From Platerodrilus igneus (Eukaryota; Arthropoda; Insecta; Coleoptera; Lycidae), in assembly GCA_036346225.1 (NCBI GenBank), contig JARFIW010001364.1, positions 806,001 through 870,000 of the forward strand: 64,000 bases of DNA. Reading direction: 5' to 3'. The translations under genes were made by a program, and so were the position numbers. The notes below the pieces were generated by a model that worked only from the letters and a program-made list of their open reading frames with translations, was not told the origin of the DNA and made no database searches. Positions 31,471 to 43,460 of this stretch are shown here, in pieces (within the stretch, counting starts at the first letter, position 1; every line of letters starts with the position of its first letter).

Positions 31471-32333
31471 CCACTTACTTTCTCCATTTTTTTTGTGCCA
31501 AAATAATTTAAACCGAGTTCTCTGTTGCTTCTATTAACATTGACAGTCCACTTAGAGGGTGTAGCATGCCCTTTTCTGTTCTTTTTTGGTTTAGAATTAG
31601 AACCTGCGACTTTGTCGTTAGTTAGGATATTGGATATTTTTACATCTTCCCTGTTCTCATCTTTAGAATTATGTTGAACTAGCACATATTCAGATGGTGT
31701 GTACTCAGAGTCACTACTATCATAATATTCTTTTCAGAATCTGAAATCAAAACTGTTAAATTACAGATGATTAAACATTTTTGAGAAAATACAAAGTTAG
31801 AATCCTTCTTAAGGGATTTTTTCTATCATAATATTAAATTTATTTAACTAACCTATAGGTGGAACTGTCAATGGTTCCGAAGTGAAAGCGGGCATAAGTT
31901 TTAAACATTCTCTGTTCTCCAGTTCCTCTAAGTGAAATAAATAATCATTATTTTCTTTTGAGTGCATCGTTACAAACTGCACATTTTCAAGTGAAATTTC
32001 TCCTGAAAAAAATTAATATCGTGGTTTTAGCTATCTATGCATACGTTGAATTTGAATATAAATTGTAAAAATAGAAGAACTAATTATAAGGGGTATTTAA
32101 ATAAAGTGAAGGATAAACTGCTTCTATTGTTGATATTCTAGCTGTTATGTTCTTATCAATTATTGGATCAGGTAAATTTTCTGCCATTGCAGGAACTGGA
32201 GTTAGTTCAGTATATTCTAAATTTTCTGGCGTGTATGAATAAACTACTTCCTGCTCGTTTGCAGATGGCACTGATACAAATTGAACTTCATTTTGATTAT
32301 TGACCTCGTCAGTCTCTTCTTAAAATATTATAA
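31471..32333 (-). pseudogene. DDE-like transposase gene, 5' exons
   Basis: Three exon-like blocks on the minus strand. Block 1 (about 32080-32333): NNQNEVQFVSVPSANEQE and PENLEYTELTPVPAMAENLP. Block 2 (31848-31993): acceptor TTTTCAG, then EISLENVQFVTMHSKENN and LEELENRECLKLMPAFTSEP, ending at donor ATAG/GTTAGT. Block 3 (31471-31739): acceptor TTTCAG, then SDSEYTPSEYVLVQHNSK, KKNRKGHATPSKWTVNVN and GLNYFGTKK, continuing across the gypsy insertion at ACGT into 27378. The N-terminal acidic/Ser-rich exons followed by a basic block suit the family. Block 1 lacks a clear GT donor. Confidence 0.55.
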
Positions 32334-32907
32334 GCAATACTCTAATTAAATTTATAACTACCACACATTGTAATTTAAAACAAGCAATGAAAAACTATAC
32401 TATCTTTTATTTTGTTTAGCGCCAAATATAGAATTTTACTTCCACGACTTTTAAACATAGTTAAATTGAATAGTTTTTAACATACAATAATTCCTACACA
32501 CATCTGAAACTTCTTTTAAATGTTTCAATAAAAACGGTATTGCCTTCCTCAAACAAAAGTTCACACAGAAATGCAAGTTAGAACCTGTAAACTCTGCTGC
32601 TAATAACACAAACCATGCGCCACCACTACCACCCTTCATTTATCAATAGACTTTTCCTGTTAAAACCTCTCGTGTTCAAGTTACAAGGTTTTAGTTCTTG
32701 ATGTATCCCATGAAATATTTTGTAACACCACGTAAGTCTGACTTAAGAGTATTTAGATCTTAGTGTTGAAGTGAAATTTGATAAGAGGTTTTAAAATACA
32801 TTAGTACCATAACTATTTATAGGAATAGACTTACATGGTTTTAATGGACGATAAAAAAACCTGCTATATACTATGAAACCACTTAAATGCGATTTCACCC
32901 TACATTC
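32334..32907. other. subterminal region of the DDE-like transposon
   Basis: 32451-32639 (minus) is a short frame of uncertain reality and may be a first exon. The rest is non-coding and carries two copies of the subterminal motif (inverted at 32728-32739, direct at 32827-32843), plausible transposase-binding sites. Confidence 0.5.
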
Positions 32908-32938
32908 AGACTTACGCGGTTTTAGAATTTGACCATCG
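32908..32938. repeat. right TIR of the DDE-like transposon
   Basis: AGACTTACGCGGTTTTAGAA then TTTGACCATCG; followed by the target duplication ATAT at 32939-32942. Confidence 0.78.
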
Positions 32939-32942
32939 ATAT

Positions 32943-33600
32943 GGCACGAGTACCAAGAGATGGCATAGTTGGTAGCAACAAAAATAGAAGGACATGCGCA
33001 GAGCTAGTTAGTCAGCCTGGAACTTTAAATAGACAGGATTTTTAGATACAAACAAATCAAACGACAAATATATAGAAATTAATAAATAGAAACATGCGCG
33101 TGATTTTATTAAACTTGAGTTGGAAAATGATGAAAAACTTAATGAAAGAACTGATTTACTATCTATAATAAAATTGCAAGTAGTAGGAAAAGAAGTAGAA
33201 TTACTGTTAGGTACAGGACCTGGAGCAACGTTAATAATTGATGGTTTTATTAAAGATAATTCAGAGGAGTTAATGCAGAAAGTTATTCCTATTAAAAGAA
33301 ATACGTTAGTATCGCCAAATAATAAGAAGTTTGCAGTAGTTAAGAGTATCATAATTCTGAAGGTTAAGTTGGGAAAGATGGAAGTTGAGCAAGATTTTTT
33401 AATAGTGCCAGGGTTAAGAGTAGATGCCATTTTGGAAGATTTTATAAGTTAGATGAAAGGTATAATAGATACCGAGAATAACGTGATAATTATGGGAGAT
33501 GAGAGGATTAAATGGGACGAAGAAGTCCATATAGAAGCACAAGGAGATTGTATGAATATGAATCAATTTCAGCAGGAAATAAAAGGTGAAGGAGATAAGA
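32943..33600 (+). pseudogene. LTR-retroelement gag end and aspartic protease
   Basis: The frame interrupted at 25441 resumes here (ARVPRDGIVGSNKNRRTCAE, then SQPGTLNRQDF). After a stop at 33041-33043 and a frameshift, 33120-33452 encodes a retropepsin-like fold: LQVVGKEVELLLGTGPGATL, where the usual D-T/S-G has Gly for the catalytic Asp, then IVPGLRVDAILEDFI in place of the LGxDfl region. No RT follows. Gag, basic region and protease in that order fit one plus-strand Ty3/gypsy relative cut off after the protease. Confidence 0.65.
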
Positions 33601-35810
33601 GTTAACTGAAATGAGAAGAGGTTCGTATACATAAAAAATATTTTTTCAGATTTGATAAATTGCATTTTTGTAAAGTTCAAATAAACTTTATATCCTATAC
33701 CTAGGCAAGCGTAAAAATTCGTGCGTATTTGTGGGAATGCGTTTGTTATATTCCATTTATTGCTGTAAACACAGTGAAAATAATCGGTAATGTCTGAAAC
33801 AATATACCATACTGTTATAAAAATGATACAATAAAAACTAGAGGTTGTTTGTGCGGCATTTGTTCTGGTAAAATTTTTCCTTTAATTATTTACGCCTCTT
33901 GATCGTTTAAAACGTATGGTGTTAAATTTGGTAGGTTTATTTCCTTAATCTTAATTCTCCTGTTTGACCAGTTTGGCGTATGATCTTTTAAACATTTTCC
34001 ATGTTTACCTATCTTCGCGTTATCTTTAATCGAATACCTAGGTATTTTGGTTGCAAATTTAAAATGTATGAATGATTTTATCAGGACGGGTTTTTAATTA
34101 GATTTACAGACCTCTACAAGTTACACTCTCTAGTGCTATGAAGGCAGTTGTATTGTTTCATAACATCGCCTAAAATTTTCATGCTATTTTAAAAACTTTT
34201 AGGTTATCAAGTATTGCACTCTTCACTTTGAAATTTTAATTTTACGTTTTATAGCGCATGATCACTGTATAGAAAAAACACTAGAATATAAGTATTTAAC
34301 CTTTTCATTAAAGTTTGGAATTGTTCGTCTTCATAGCAGCAGTTATATTTAGAACCATTTTATTTTTAAACAGTTTTTTATTTTCAAACTGTTTATACAA
34401 GCCTGCCCTACAACTCGTAGTTCCTAAAAAATTTTTGAAAACTCGTTCAACTATTTACTTTTACAACTTTAACCAACAGTACAAATATAATCTTCTTAAC
34501 ACTACGGTGCTAATCTTCTTAATTAACCTATATCGATACACTATAAATAATTCATATTAATTTATATTATCAGTATAATAAATTTATACCAATCCTACTA
34601 TACTTTATCTTACATAGGGTACTTTATGTGTACCACTAATTTACATCACGTCACGACTTTCAAAGCTTTGGTCGCAGCTTCCGAAGTAATATCGTGACTT
34701 ACTATAATCGACGCCACAATTAAAACCGACTTCCAATAACTAGGCCCGCAAATGTATATACATTATAATTATGTTCAAAGGCTCTAGGACATACAAGAAT
34801 TATGCAAATAACCTTCTGGAGAATTTTACTAAAACACGAATGTACCTATTGTAGTCTTTAAATGCAGTTCTGTACCTGTAAATCAAAATTTATCCGAACG
34901 GTGTACGACGTGGGAAGCCGTCGATCATCTTTTGTATTCAAACACTTCGTTACGTTCTAATGTAGTCACAGTACCACAGTACCATACATATTTGGAGAAC
35001 CAATCGGTATTTACTAAAATGTACTTGCTTTCTTAGTTCAACTCAGTAATTAGTAATATTTTTATTAATTCGAAAAAAAAGAAGATCGTGCATACTGTTT
35101 ACTATCACTTTGCACCTCTCGAAATTAATTCTTGCCGGTCTACATATTCCATTTACATTTTCTTTTGCCAACCATATTATTTTTTCCAATTACGATGCAC
35201 TAAATGCAATCAATACCTTCTTCCACGTTTGAATGACCCTTAGGATAGATACCAAGTACTGGTACAATGTTGCTAATACTGGCACATGTTTAACGAAAAC
35301 TGTTTAAATCCATGCGTCTAATAAATAAGAATTATAACTATGCAACTGTGCGTTTATTTTGCATATAAGAATTTTACCATGTGACTTTATCGTAAGAAAG
35401 TGCATATTTCATTTAATATTAAAAATAAAAAAAAATTTGCAGCCGTGGAAGAATGTACTTGAGTAAAACACAACAACTCCTTTGTAATTTACTGTACATA
35501 ACCTATCTTCAATATGGCAAAAGATTTGATCCATTACAATATTATTTAACACTTAGTTTCCCGAACTCTGTACATCAATATGAATGCCGAAGTGGGTTAC
35601 AGAAGTTCCCATTATTTTATTAAAGCGTTAACGAAATAAAGGGCATCAGAAGAGAAATCTACTTAAAATGTACATATTACAAGATATAAAATAGTTAATG
35701 CCTAAGGAGATCGTGTACAAGTAAAAAATTGAAAAAATATAATTGGTACTTCACAAGTCACAGTTAAAAATTTTTTAAAAATGTTCGACTTTTGATCACT
35801 TTGCAGTTCA
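33601..35810. other. non-coding, nothing recognised
   Basis: 2.2 kb of AT-rich sequence. A short frame at 34315-34560 has low-complexity composition and no family resemblance. No repeats found by eye. Confidence 0.45.
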
Positions 35811-37740
35811 CTATTCCTTAGAAGCACATTCCATGCAAACTATGGTAGTAATTTTTCTTCCATGCCCCTTAGATATTAAATTTTTGCAAGTGCCATAGGC
35901 TACTTTACTTTTTGCCCTCTTTTTTTGAAAACTTGTAACTCCTACCTCGTTTTCTCGGTGCAACGGTTTCAGCATCAGTGGAATCGGGTATTTCAATATT
36001 GCAATATTTTAGAGCACATTTTTTGTGTGCATATAGTTTTTTATCGTTAACACGAATTTGCATGTTAGCTAGTGCTAGATCGTTACTAAGTTGTAATAAA
36101 AATGGGGGTTTTCGGCAGGTTATCTGTTTTTCAATTCCGGATCTTTCTGTATCAGAGGCGGACTTACGAATTTGCCGCCCCTAGGTTGGAAATATTTTGA
36201 CGCCCCTCATTTACAATAATTTTGCTTTTTGTTTCTACTGCTAGTAAACAATAATTAGTATATTCACAAAGTAAAATGAATTTATTTTTATATTTCTGGC
36301 GCCACAGTTAGTAGTTACCGCGCAGGCAATCGGGTGTCGTCTTGCTTAATAACGAAATAAAATTTACAGCATACTAGGTATGATCAATACGTCGTATATG
36401 ATTTATGAATGTATTTATATGTAAAATAGTGTATTTTCTCATATGATTTTAATTTATCTAGATTTCATTTGTTGTTTAATTTTTTTAAATCCAACATTTG
36501 CTGCCCCCTCAAATCGCCCTAGTTTATAGCTTTTCTAACCTTATGGTAAATCCGGCTCTGTTCTGTATGTTAATCACGTACGAGTTTAGAGCGCATACAC
36601 CTATTATATTCATAAAGGTCAGCCTGCAGTTATTCGAGCACGGGTATGTTCTCTCATTAATTTATCTGCATTATATACACCCCTTTAGTGCGCTTGTAGC
36701 CTAAAATAATTAGTGTTTTTACCATCATCTCCAGAAGCAGTATAGTAGTGGTGCTGTGAAGACAACAAATGGGCCATTTTGCTATTCTTTGGTATATAGA
36801 AGATCATTGTTGTCAATCGCAAACGCCAATAACGAAGAATGTTCCGGCTAAGAAATATTTTTGACTCATTTGGCGCATCGTTTGTTTATACGCACTGTCC
36901 CAAATAGTAAAAGATTTTGTGCTAGCAAAAATTAGCCAAGAGAACTAACGTAAAAAAACTATAACTGTAGTGTTACCTCTTCCATAATTGTAATAAGGCT
37001 CAGTTAAATCGCCTACTACACAATGTTTTTTTTTCGTTTTCTTGCAGCACCAAAAAGTTTGTCAGTGTATACTTGTAAGTTAGAAAAGCAAGAAGTTGAA
37101 ACATCAACAGCAGCCCAAATTCTAGTACTTTATTTGGCAGATATTGATTTTATATATCGCCTAAAGGGGCAGCGTCCTCTGAATATGAATGATTGTTCAC
37201 CAACGGTCCAGTGTTCAAATTGCTCACAAATATTTACCAGACCTCAGATAATGCCACCAATTTATTAGTATGCTTTCTGTCAGTTCAAATTTGTGTGTCA
37301 TCAAAACATTAAAATGTTGATATCTCTACAAACGGATCCCTTAACATTGCAGCTGAGAAATATAAACGTCAAATTTTGGAAACAGTTGTAAATATCTCCT
37401 TGGCAGATTTTTTTCTGCATCTCAATACGCCTGCTTTGATGAGAATACTGAATAAGCAGTCTACTTCGAAGTGATCTATTAATCTACATATTATGGTGTG
37501 ACTTAGTTCTTTAATTCCATCTAGCATATTGCTTTTCAGCCTTTTGATTGGGGAAAAGACACTATATTCTCTATTTTGGTGGTTATAAATTGGTTAAAAA
37601 GTTTTAACAAATGAACCGACAGCATGACTATAAGTGAAAACTCTAGGACGAGCATCCATATATTCATCTGAAGACGTCTAGGGCTGATTCGAGGTATAAC
37701 AGTACATTTCATTCTTGAATGCATTGTATTCAGGACCGTC
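35811..37740 (-). pseudogene. piggyBac-like transposase, interrupted by a MITE
   Basis: Blocks in piggyBac (DDE_Tnp_1_7) order on the minus strand: KAGVLRCRKKSAKEIFTTVS (about 37400); TVGEQSFIFRGRCPFRRYI for the TxDEQ...FRGRxPF region, with Gly for the first catalytic Asp (about 37200); STRIWAAVDVSTSCFSNLQV (about 37110); FFTLVLLANF for the DNFFTS region (about 36950); SKMAHLLSSQHHY and SGDDGKN (about 36760); NADKLMREHTRARITA (about 36640). After a MITE come KNR, FLLQLSNDLALANMQIRV and AHKKCALKYCN, and a C-terminal Cys-rich end (GTCKNLISKGHGRKITTIVC). Many frameshifts. No TTAA ends identified. Confidence 0.75.
36153..36560. mobile_element. hAT-type MITE, 408 bp
   Basis: The TIRs CAGAGGCGGACTTAC and (inverted) CAGAGCCGGATTTAC match 13 of 15. 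The perfect 8-bp target duplication TTCTGTAT lies at 36145-36152 and 36561-36568. No coding. It sits within the piggyBac frame, and removing it with one duplication restores NSYVINIQKDPELKN on the minus strand. Confidence 0.92.
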
Positions 37741-40700
37741 CATGTATGGTACCTCCACTGTATCGCACTTTATTAAATGCAGGTTTTGTGTCAAAGCCTC
37801 TTTGGTCCCTGATCACATTTTTAATGGCATAATATTTATCATACCTATTCTCTTACATCATTGATTATGTGGCTGTATTTATAGCACATGCTACACAAAA
37901 ACTTTGGAGGTTAATAGACATTTTTATTGCAAAGTTTTAACAGTCATTCGCAATACAGTTATGGCTATTACGCAATATCGTTCTTACTTTTACATTTTTG
38001 TACATATAAGTTTTAACAAGAATGTAAATTAAATTATTCTTCCTAATAGAGTGTCATGGTATTCCGCGCGGACTAAAACAAAAAGCAAAGCAAAGAAAAC
38101 CACCCGCACTATGTACCGCAACAAAAAAAGCAACCCAAACAAATCCGTGCTAGCTAAAACGTCGCTGATTGGTGTAGGTCAAATAGAAATAAAAAGGAAA
38201 CTCTAGAAAAGGAATTTTATTTACAAAGCCTCTGATTAAAAAACATGTTATAACAAGAAAGGAAAACCAACACGCGACGAAAACAATATTTTTTACAAAA
38301 TATCCCGAAGCATATACACAGTACCATAAATCAAAGCAAAAATAATTTATACATTCCTGATTTACCTTACACTAAATTTTACCCTCAATCATAGTACTTA
38401 CATCAAACAGCAATTAAAAAGAAGTTACATATTGACTTGCTTTATTTAGCTTCAATCCTACCAATTATATAAAACAGCAATTAAAATAGTCATACAATCC
38501 ATATACTTACACATTGTCCACAAGTAAATCTCGAAAAGTAAATACCAAAGCAATTGTAACTATAAATTATAGCAATAAAGAAAGAAACCATCCACAGATC
38601 AAAATGAATTTCGTTGTAGCTGTAAAAATATTAGGCAAAACGTCACACTTAAATGATAGTGTACTCTAAATTTTATATAGATAGAAAATCGTATTCTATA
38701 ACTAATACCCAATTCAGAAAAACTGTTTTTATTAGCATATCCTGAGAGTTTGAGTGAAGTAAGTTTAAATTCAACGCCATAACACCTTAAATTCTGCGTT
38801 GAATAACCTGAAAACTTAACAAAAAATCTGACGCAATTGTTCCTAAGAGAGATCAACAAAGCAATGCAGAAAAGAAACTTCGCTTGACATTCCCTTGAGG
38901 CCCAACAACAGGTTGTAGTCAACATTTGCTGAATCTCATGGCACACCATACCAAATTCTTTTCGATTATTTGACCTAGGATGTATGTCTATACATGCTAC
39001 ATAGTGATGGGTTGAATTGGTCAAAAGTAAATTAGCACCAATTGCAATAGACAATTTAATTGCTGGAAAAATTTCATCTCTCAAGGAAACAACTTCTCAC
39101 AAACTAATTGCAGATCCCCATGTTATAAATTTATTAGCAGTAGGAGCCCACTAAATTTCTACTTCTACATACAGTTGCACATTTTTTTGCAACATATGTT
39201 TATCTGCGATTACTGATAACGTTAAGTAGGTGCGACACAATTTGAACGTGTTACTCATGTTATCACGAACTCCAAGTTAAATATATTAGTGAATTGTCAT
39301 AGGAATGTCTCGTATTTTGGACTATCACAAGTAATAAGGTGGATCTAAAATAACAGTTCGACAACGAATACCCGAATACGCTACATTAGAAAACTCTGAG
39401 CCAACAACAATCAATAACGGGAAACACAACTGATAATTCGTATTCCAATGCAATGCATGTTATTTTTCAAGAAACATTCATATATAAATAAAGAAGCAGG
39501 CAAATTCGTAATGAATCGAACTCACTAATCACATACGTAGAAAACCCGTTTTATATAAAACTTGTAGTAATACTTTTAAATAATTTGAACATATCGTATC
39601 AGAAAGCAAACGTTGCTGATAAACGAATACATTTTGAATGCTATATCAAAAATAAAGATAGATTAAGGTACTTTGAATTATACTAAATACACTAATAAAA
39701 TTCTGTGGGATGATGAATAAGTAATCATTTCAATTTATAAAGCAGTCGAAATTGTTAATGAATACTCATATGATCGTGAAGAACAACAAAATATGTAAGA
39801 TTAAGTTAGGTGCGGACGAAAATATTTCCATACAGAGATACGGGTATATATTGTTTTGTGGACCATGTTGTGTTTTGAATATTTTTTATAAATCGTTTAG
39901 TGCTCAATTACGGGCAATAGCTGTTTGTGTGATATCGACGAATTGTTTAAATGGTATACGTTGCAAGTGCCTCTTTAAAGCGGTGCCGTTGGTGTATCAG
40001 TTCGTTTCTACAGCTTTTGTAGCTTGATTTTTAACCAGTATTTAAAACAAGGAAAATGGAATAAAACTTTTGTTCTTCACTTAAAGTTTTTAATTATGTT
40101 TCATATTAAAAACTACTCTAAGAGAATATAAAATGTAATTAACGCTACAAAGGCAAAAACTCATTACAATGTCATTTACTGCTTAAAAGGTGAAATGAGG
40201 TTTTACATAAAATCTTTTTAGCGCGAATATTAATAAACGCGAAATGACACTTGTGGTTTGAAGTGTAATACAGTACAAAACCAAATTGCTTCTACAAGTA
40301 TTTGATTAAAACGGCAATTTCCTACACTTTGTTAGAAGTTGACTAACCCTTGTGCTAAATCATAATTAATATCTTTGGGTCCAGTACTCTTGAAAGTAGA
40401 ATGTCACATAGTAAAATGCAGTAAGCGTTAACTTTGTAATTGTAAAACCTTTTACGTATAATAACCTAAGCATGCTGAAGTTCTGTTATACCCAAGAGTG
40501 TAGTTAGTTTTCTAAGAATCCACCAGAATAATCTGCAATATTAAAATAAATTAAATTTAAATAAGAAACTTTTAAGATTACGCTTACAATTGCAGAGGGA
40601 ACTACAAAATAATTATTTATATATTTACTTGTATAGGAAAAAATCGGCAGTTATATTTATTTAAAGATGCCTCAGTTACTTATGGACAACTTAAGTTGTC

Positions 40701-40983
40701 TCTATCCTTTTTCTAATCTAATTAACTCCTGCAGATGATTTTTCGAACGAACCCAATTGCAACTGATAGAGTTACAACATGTTTGCTTTAGAAAATGTTT
40801 AACTTTTTATTTACAAAATGCATCTCGAAGGAGATGCGATGCAAGGTAAAATGTACGCCAATGCATAAATTAAAACTGTGCCGTTTGAGTTAGATAAATA
40901 GTTGATCTAAGATATAATAGAATTAGTTACAGATATAGAAAACATGTTATACGTTTATATATAAACAATTAATTTTAGGGGTC
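37741..40983. other. non-coding, nothing recognised
   Basis: 3.2 kb. The longest frame (38599-39084, minus, 161 codons) matches no family I know and may be chance. No element ends, RNA genes or tandem repeats seen. Confidence 0.4.
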
Positions 40984-41073
40984 CACACACACGCACACAC
41001 GCACACGCAAACGCACACGCACACGCACACAAGCACACACGTACATACGAACACACGCACACACGCACATACG
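40984..41073. repeat. (CA)n-type microsatellite
   Basis: Imperfect CACACG/CACACA run at the 3' side of a minus-strand LINE fragment, where such tails are common. Confidence 0.9.
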
Positions 41074-41089
41074 CTCTCTTAACTCAACA

Positions 41090-42300
41090 TCTATTTCTGC
41101 AATCATTTTCTTATTCGCCATTTTCCTTTTTCAGACAACATTTTTGACCTATCCGTTCCACCATGCATTTTTATAACGTGTGCCAATCATTGTTGTTTTA
41201 CATACTTCCAAAGCACATTTTATCACACTTTTCTTCAAACAATCCCATGTTTTCTCCAAATCTTCAAATTTAGGAGCATTCTCCCATTCCTGTTTGCAGT
41301 CATAAAACTCCATCTCTACCAGTAGCGTACTCCCTTTGAATCGACTCTTCCAACAAGCGTTCTACTTTCACTCATGATTGTCTCTCATTCTGTTTTATTC
41401 TTCACACCCACTTTTGGCTAAGATTTGTTTTGGAAAAAACCAGAAAATGATCGGTCCCACACTCATATCCTCTCATTACTCTCGTGTCCTACTAGTTCTC
41501 TTAAACTTTCATCAAGTACTACCGAATCAATTATACTTCTTGTATTTCGCCTTTGCCAAGTGTTGTGTATGTCCTTATACTTATACTATGTGCTAGATAC
41601 AAACAGCTTTCTTGCCATACACAAACTCAATAACATACCTCATTTTTCGTTCGTTCTTAGATCACTAAACGAACCTACTACATGTTTAGTGTTTTGTTTG
41701 TGTACTCCGATTCAACTATTCATATAACCAAATAGGAACCACACCGTCACTTATTTCGCGCCAATACTGCTCACACTCTCTGTTCTTTTACACACACTTT
41801 TGCTTGATCATTCAATATTGAGCAAACACCTTTCGCCCTGAACCCATTGCTGGATACTCCAGACCACAAACCCAACATACCGTTATCCAATTTAACAACA
41901 TCTTTCCTTTTCCGTTTCGTTTCACTCACATACTGCACACTAATGCGCGTTTCTTTCATTTTATTCATAATTTCTTGCTCTTTATCGTATACTCCCTTGA
42001 CATTCTAAGAACCAAATCTCCATTCCTGATTTATGCGGTCGTTTCCTGATGGGTCAGTAATTTTTCGTCTCACTCGCCCACAATAACTTTGACGGCCCGT
42101 AGCCTTCGCAAAGGTCTTGCTGGTAAGTCTTAATTAGGTTGCAGCAGGCTACCGGCCTAGATCGCAACCGTGCCGTCGTAGCTTTCCCTGCCAACAGTAA
42201 CGACACTTTACTGTTCAGTATTGGCATGTTTAGCCTCTCTGCCACAGACGTCACCACAATTCCCTGTTTTCCAGGTGTACCTAACGTTTAACAATACAAG
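41090..42300 (-). pseudogene. LINE endonuclease fragment (family A) with 5' region
   Basis: Minus-strand reading gives KATTARLRSRPVACCNLIKT in the 5' part (42054-42257), then DKEQEIMNKMKETRISVQYV and VVKLDNGMLGLWSGVSSNGF (41771-42000), the conserved start of an APE-type endonuclease (craniofacial development protein 2-like annotations), and on to FGYMNSRIGVH-like and DIHNTWQRRNTRSIID-like pieces around 41550. Frames shift repeatedly. No RT part is attached; the fragment runs into the CA repeat. Confidence 0.65.
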
Positions 42301-42429
42301 CTAAAACTTCCCCTTTCAAAGGAGTTTTCTTGTAAACTAACAAACACTTGCTCGCGATATGACCACTAGGAGGTACATGCTGTGCACTGACACGCATCGA
42401 GCGACAAGATTATATAAAATTACATCATC

Positions 42430-43460
42430 ATCATTAGGTCTTCAGTCCTGGAACTGGTTTAACGCGTACCCTCATTGTTTCCTATTCTGAAGTAACCTAC
42501 ACATTTCCCCGATCTAGGTCTACAGCTACCTCCTTCTTCCTATCTCTGCTTGTAATATATCCCATACTATTCCCCAAAAATTCCTTTGAACGTATTATGC
42601 TTTTCTATTTCTCCTATTTCTTTTTCCACAGATATCCTTGTTCCCCTACTATTTCTATACCCTATTTGTTATTAATTTTGTCTATCCATGCTATCATCCT
42701 CATACTTCTAAAACACAGCATTCCAAAAGGCTGCTACTGTTTTTCTGTCTGCTATTCCTATTACCCGTATTTCATAGGCATACTTTGCCGTGCTCCACAC
42801 ATATGCTTTTAACAATTTTCTTCTTGTTTCTGTTTGTTGTCTTTCAGCATAGCCGCTGTTCTTTCTTGTTAGATGCAGTTCAGTACTCTTCTATTGTTTT
42901 ACAATTATATATCCTATTTCTCCGACATTAAGTGGTTGTGAAGGGGGGTAAGCAGCCTGTGGCTGCCAAGTTCCCCCAGCATTTGAAGATTTGCCGATTT
43001 AATATTTTTTCCAATATATCTTTTGGCACAGCCAACATTAGTTGCAGATATTTCACAACCAACACCCGTAGTTGTTTATAATAATCATCAGATTTATCTG
43101 CGCTTATATTTTCGTCATTAGGTTTTCCGTCTCAAAAGTGTTTGGACATGTACCTGCACTTATTTATATTCTGATCTACCTTACACAGTTTCCTGAAATT
43201 CTCACACAGCCTATATACAGCTCAGCTCCGTTTCTATTGTTTTCTAATTTTATGTCCCAATTCAGCGGGATTTAGTAAAGGGAGTTAAGCAACCTGTAGC
43301 TACCAAGATCCCCAATTATTTAGACAGTTGCCGAATTAATAGTTTTTAAGTAAATCCTTTCACACAATTAACATTATTCGAGAATATTGCCCTAACCAAA
43401 ACTTGTAGTTGCTTATAATAATCACCATGTTTAAGTACAGTAACTTTTTTCGTCATTAGT
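42430..43460 (-). repeat. stacked LINE 3' tails
   Basis: Blocks of the same 3' region appear three times: near 42430-42500, 43100-43200 and 43450-43520 (shared TTCGTCATTAG/CATCATTAGG, then TTCTATTCTGA, CTACACATTTCCC). A second pair, 42955-43075 and 43280-43430, shares AGCA(G/A)CCTGT and CTTGTAGTTG-type blocks. Each is probably an independently truncated LINE end or a local duplication. Confidence 0.55.

Larger units (their letters stand above)
25442..32938 (-). mobile_element. intron-containing DDE-like DNA transposon, split by a gypsy element
   Basis: Terminal inverted repeats 25442-25472 and 32908-32938 match at 26 of 31 bases (starting CGATGGTCA). The 4-mer ATAT flanks both sides (25438-25441 and 32939-32942). 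Removing the element and one ATAT rejoins the surrounding gag frame (RREN, then MARVPRDG). The motif AGACTTACGYGGTTTTA, part of the TIR, recurs just inside both ends (25639, 25681, 32827, 32908; inverted at 32728). The gene inside lies on the minus strand in several exons. Without the gypsy insert the element is about 3.4 kb. The superfamily is not settled; a 4-bp AT-rich TSD would suit Sola among others. Confidence 0.72.

Noticed and set aside
33008..33430. 140-codon minus-strand frame
   Set aside because: Antisense of the protease remnant (33120-33452), whose plus-strand reading shows the retropepsin pattern.
36147..36568. The MITE ends considered as an exon boundary of the piggyBac gene
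   Set aside because: No splice sites; the perfect 8-bp duplication and TIRs explain the interruption.
38599..39084. 161-codon minus-strand frame, considered as a chemoreceptor remnant
   Set aside because: A loose LRCYGVEF-like similarity only; no transmembrane pattern or receptor signature. Probably chance.
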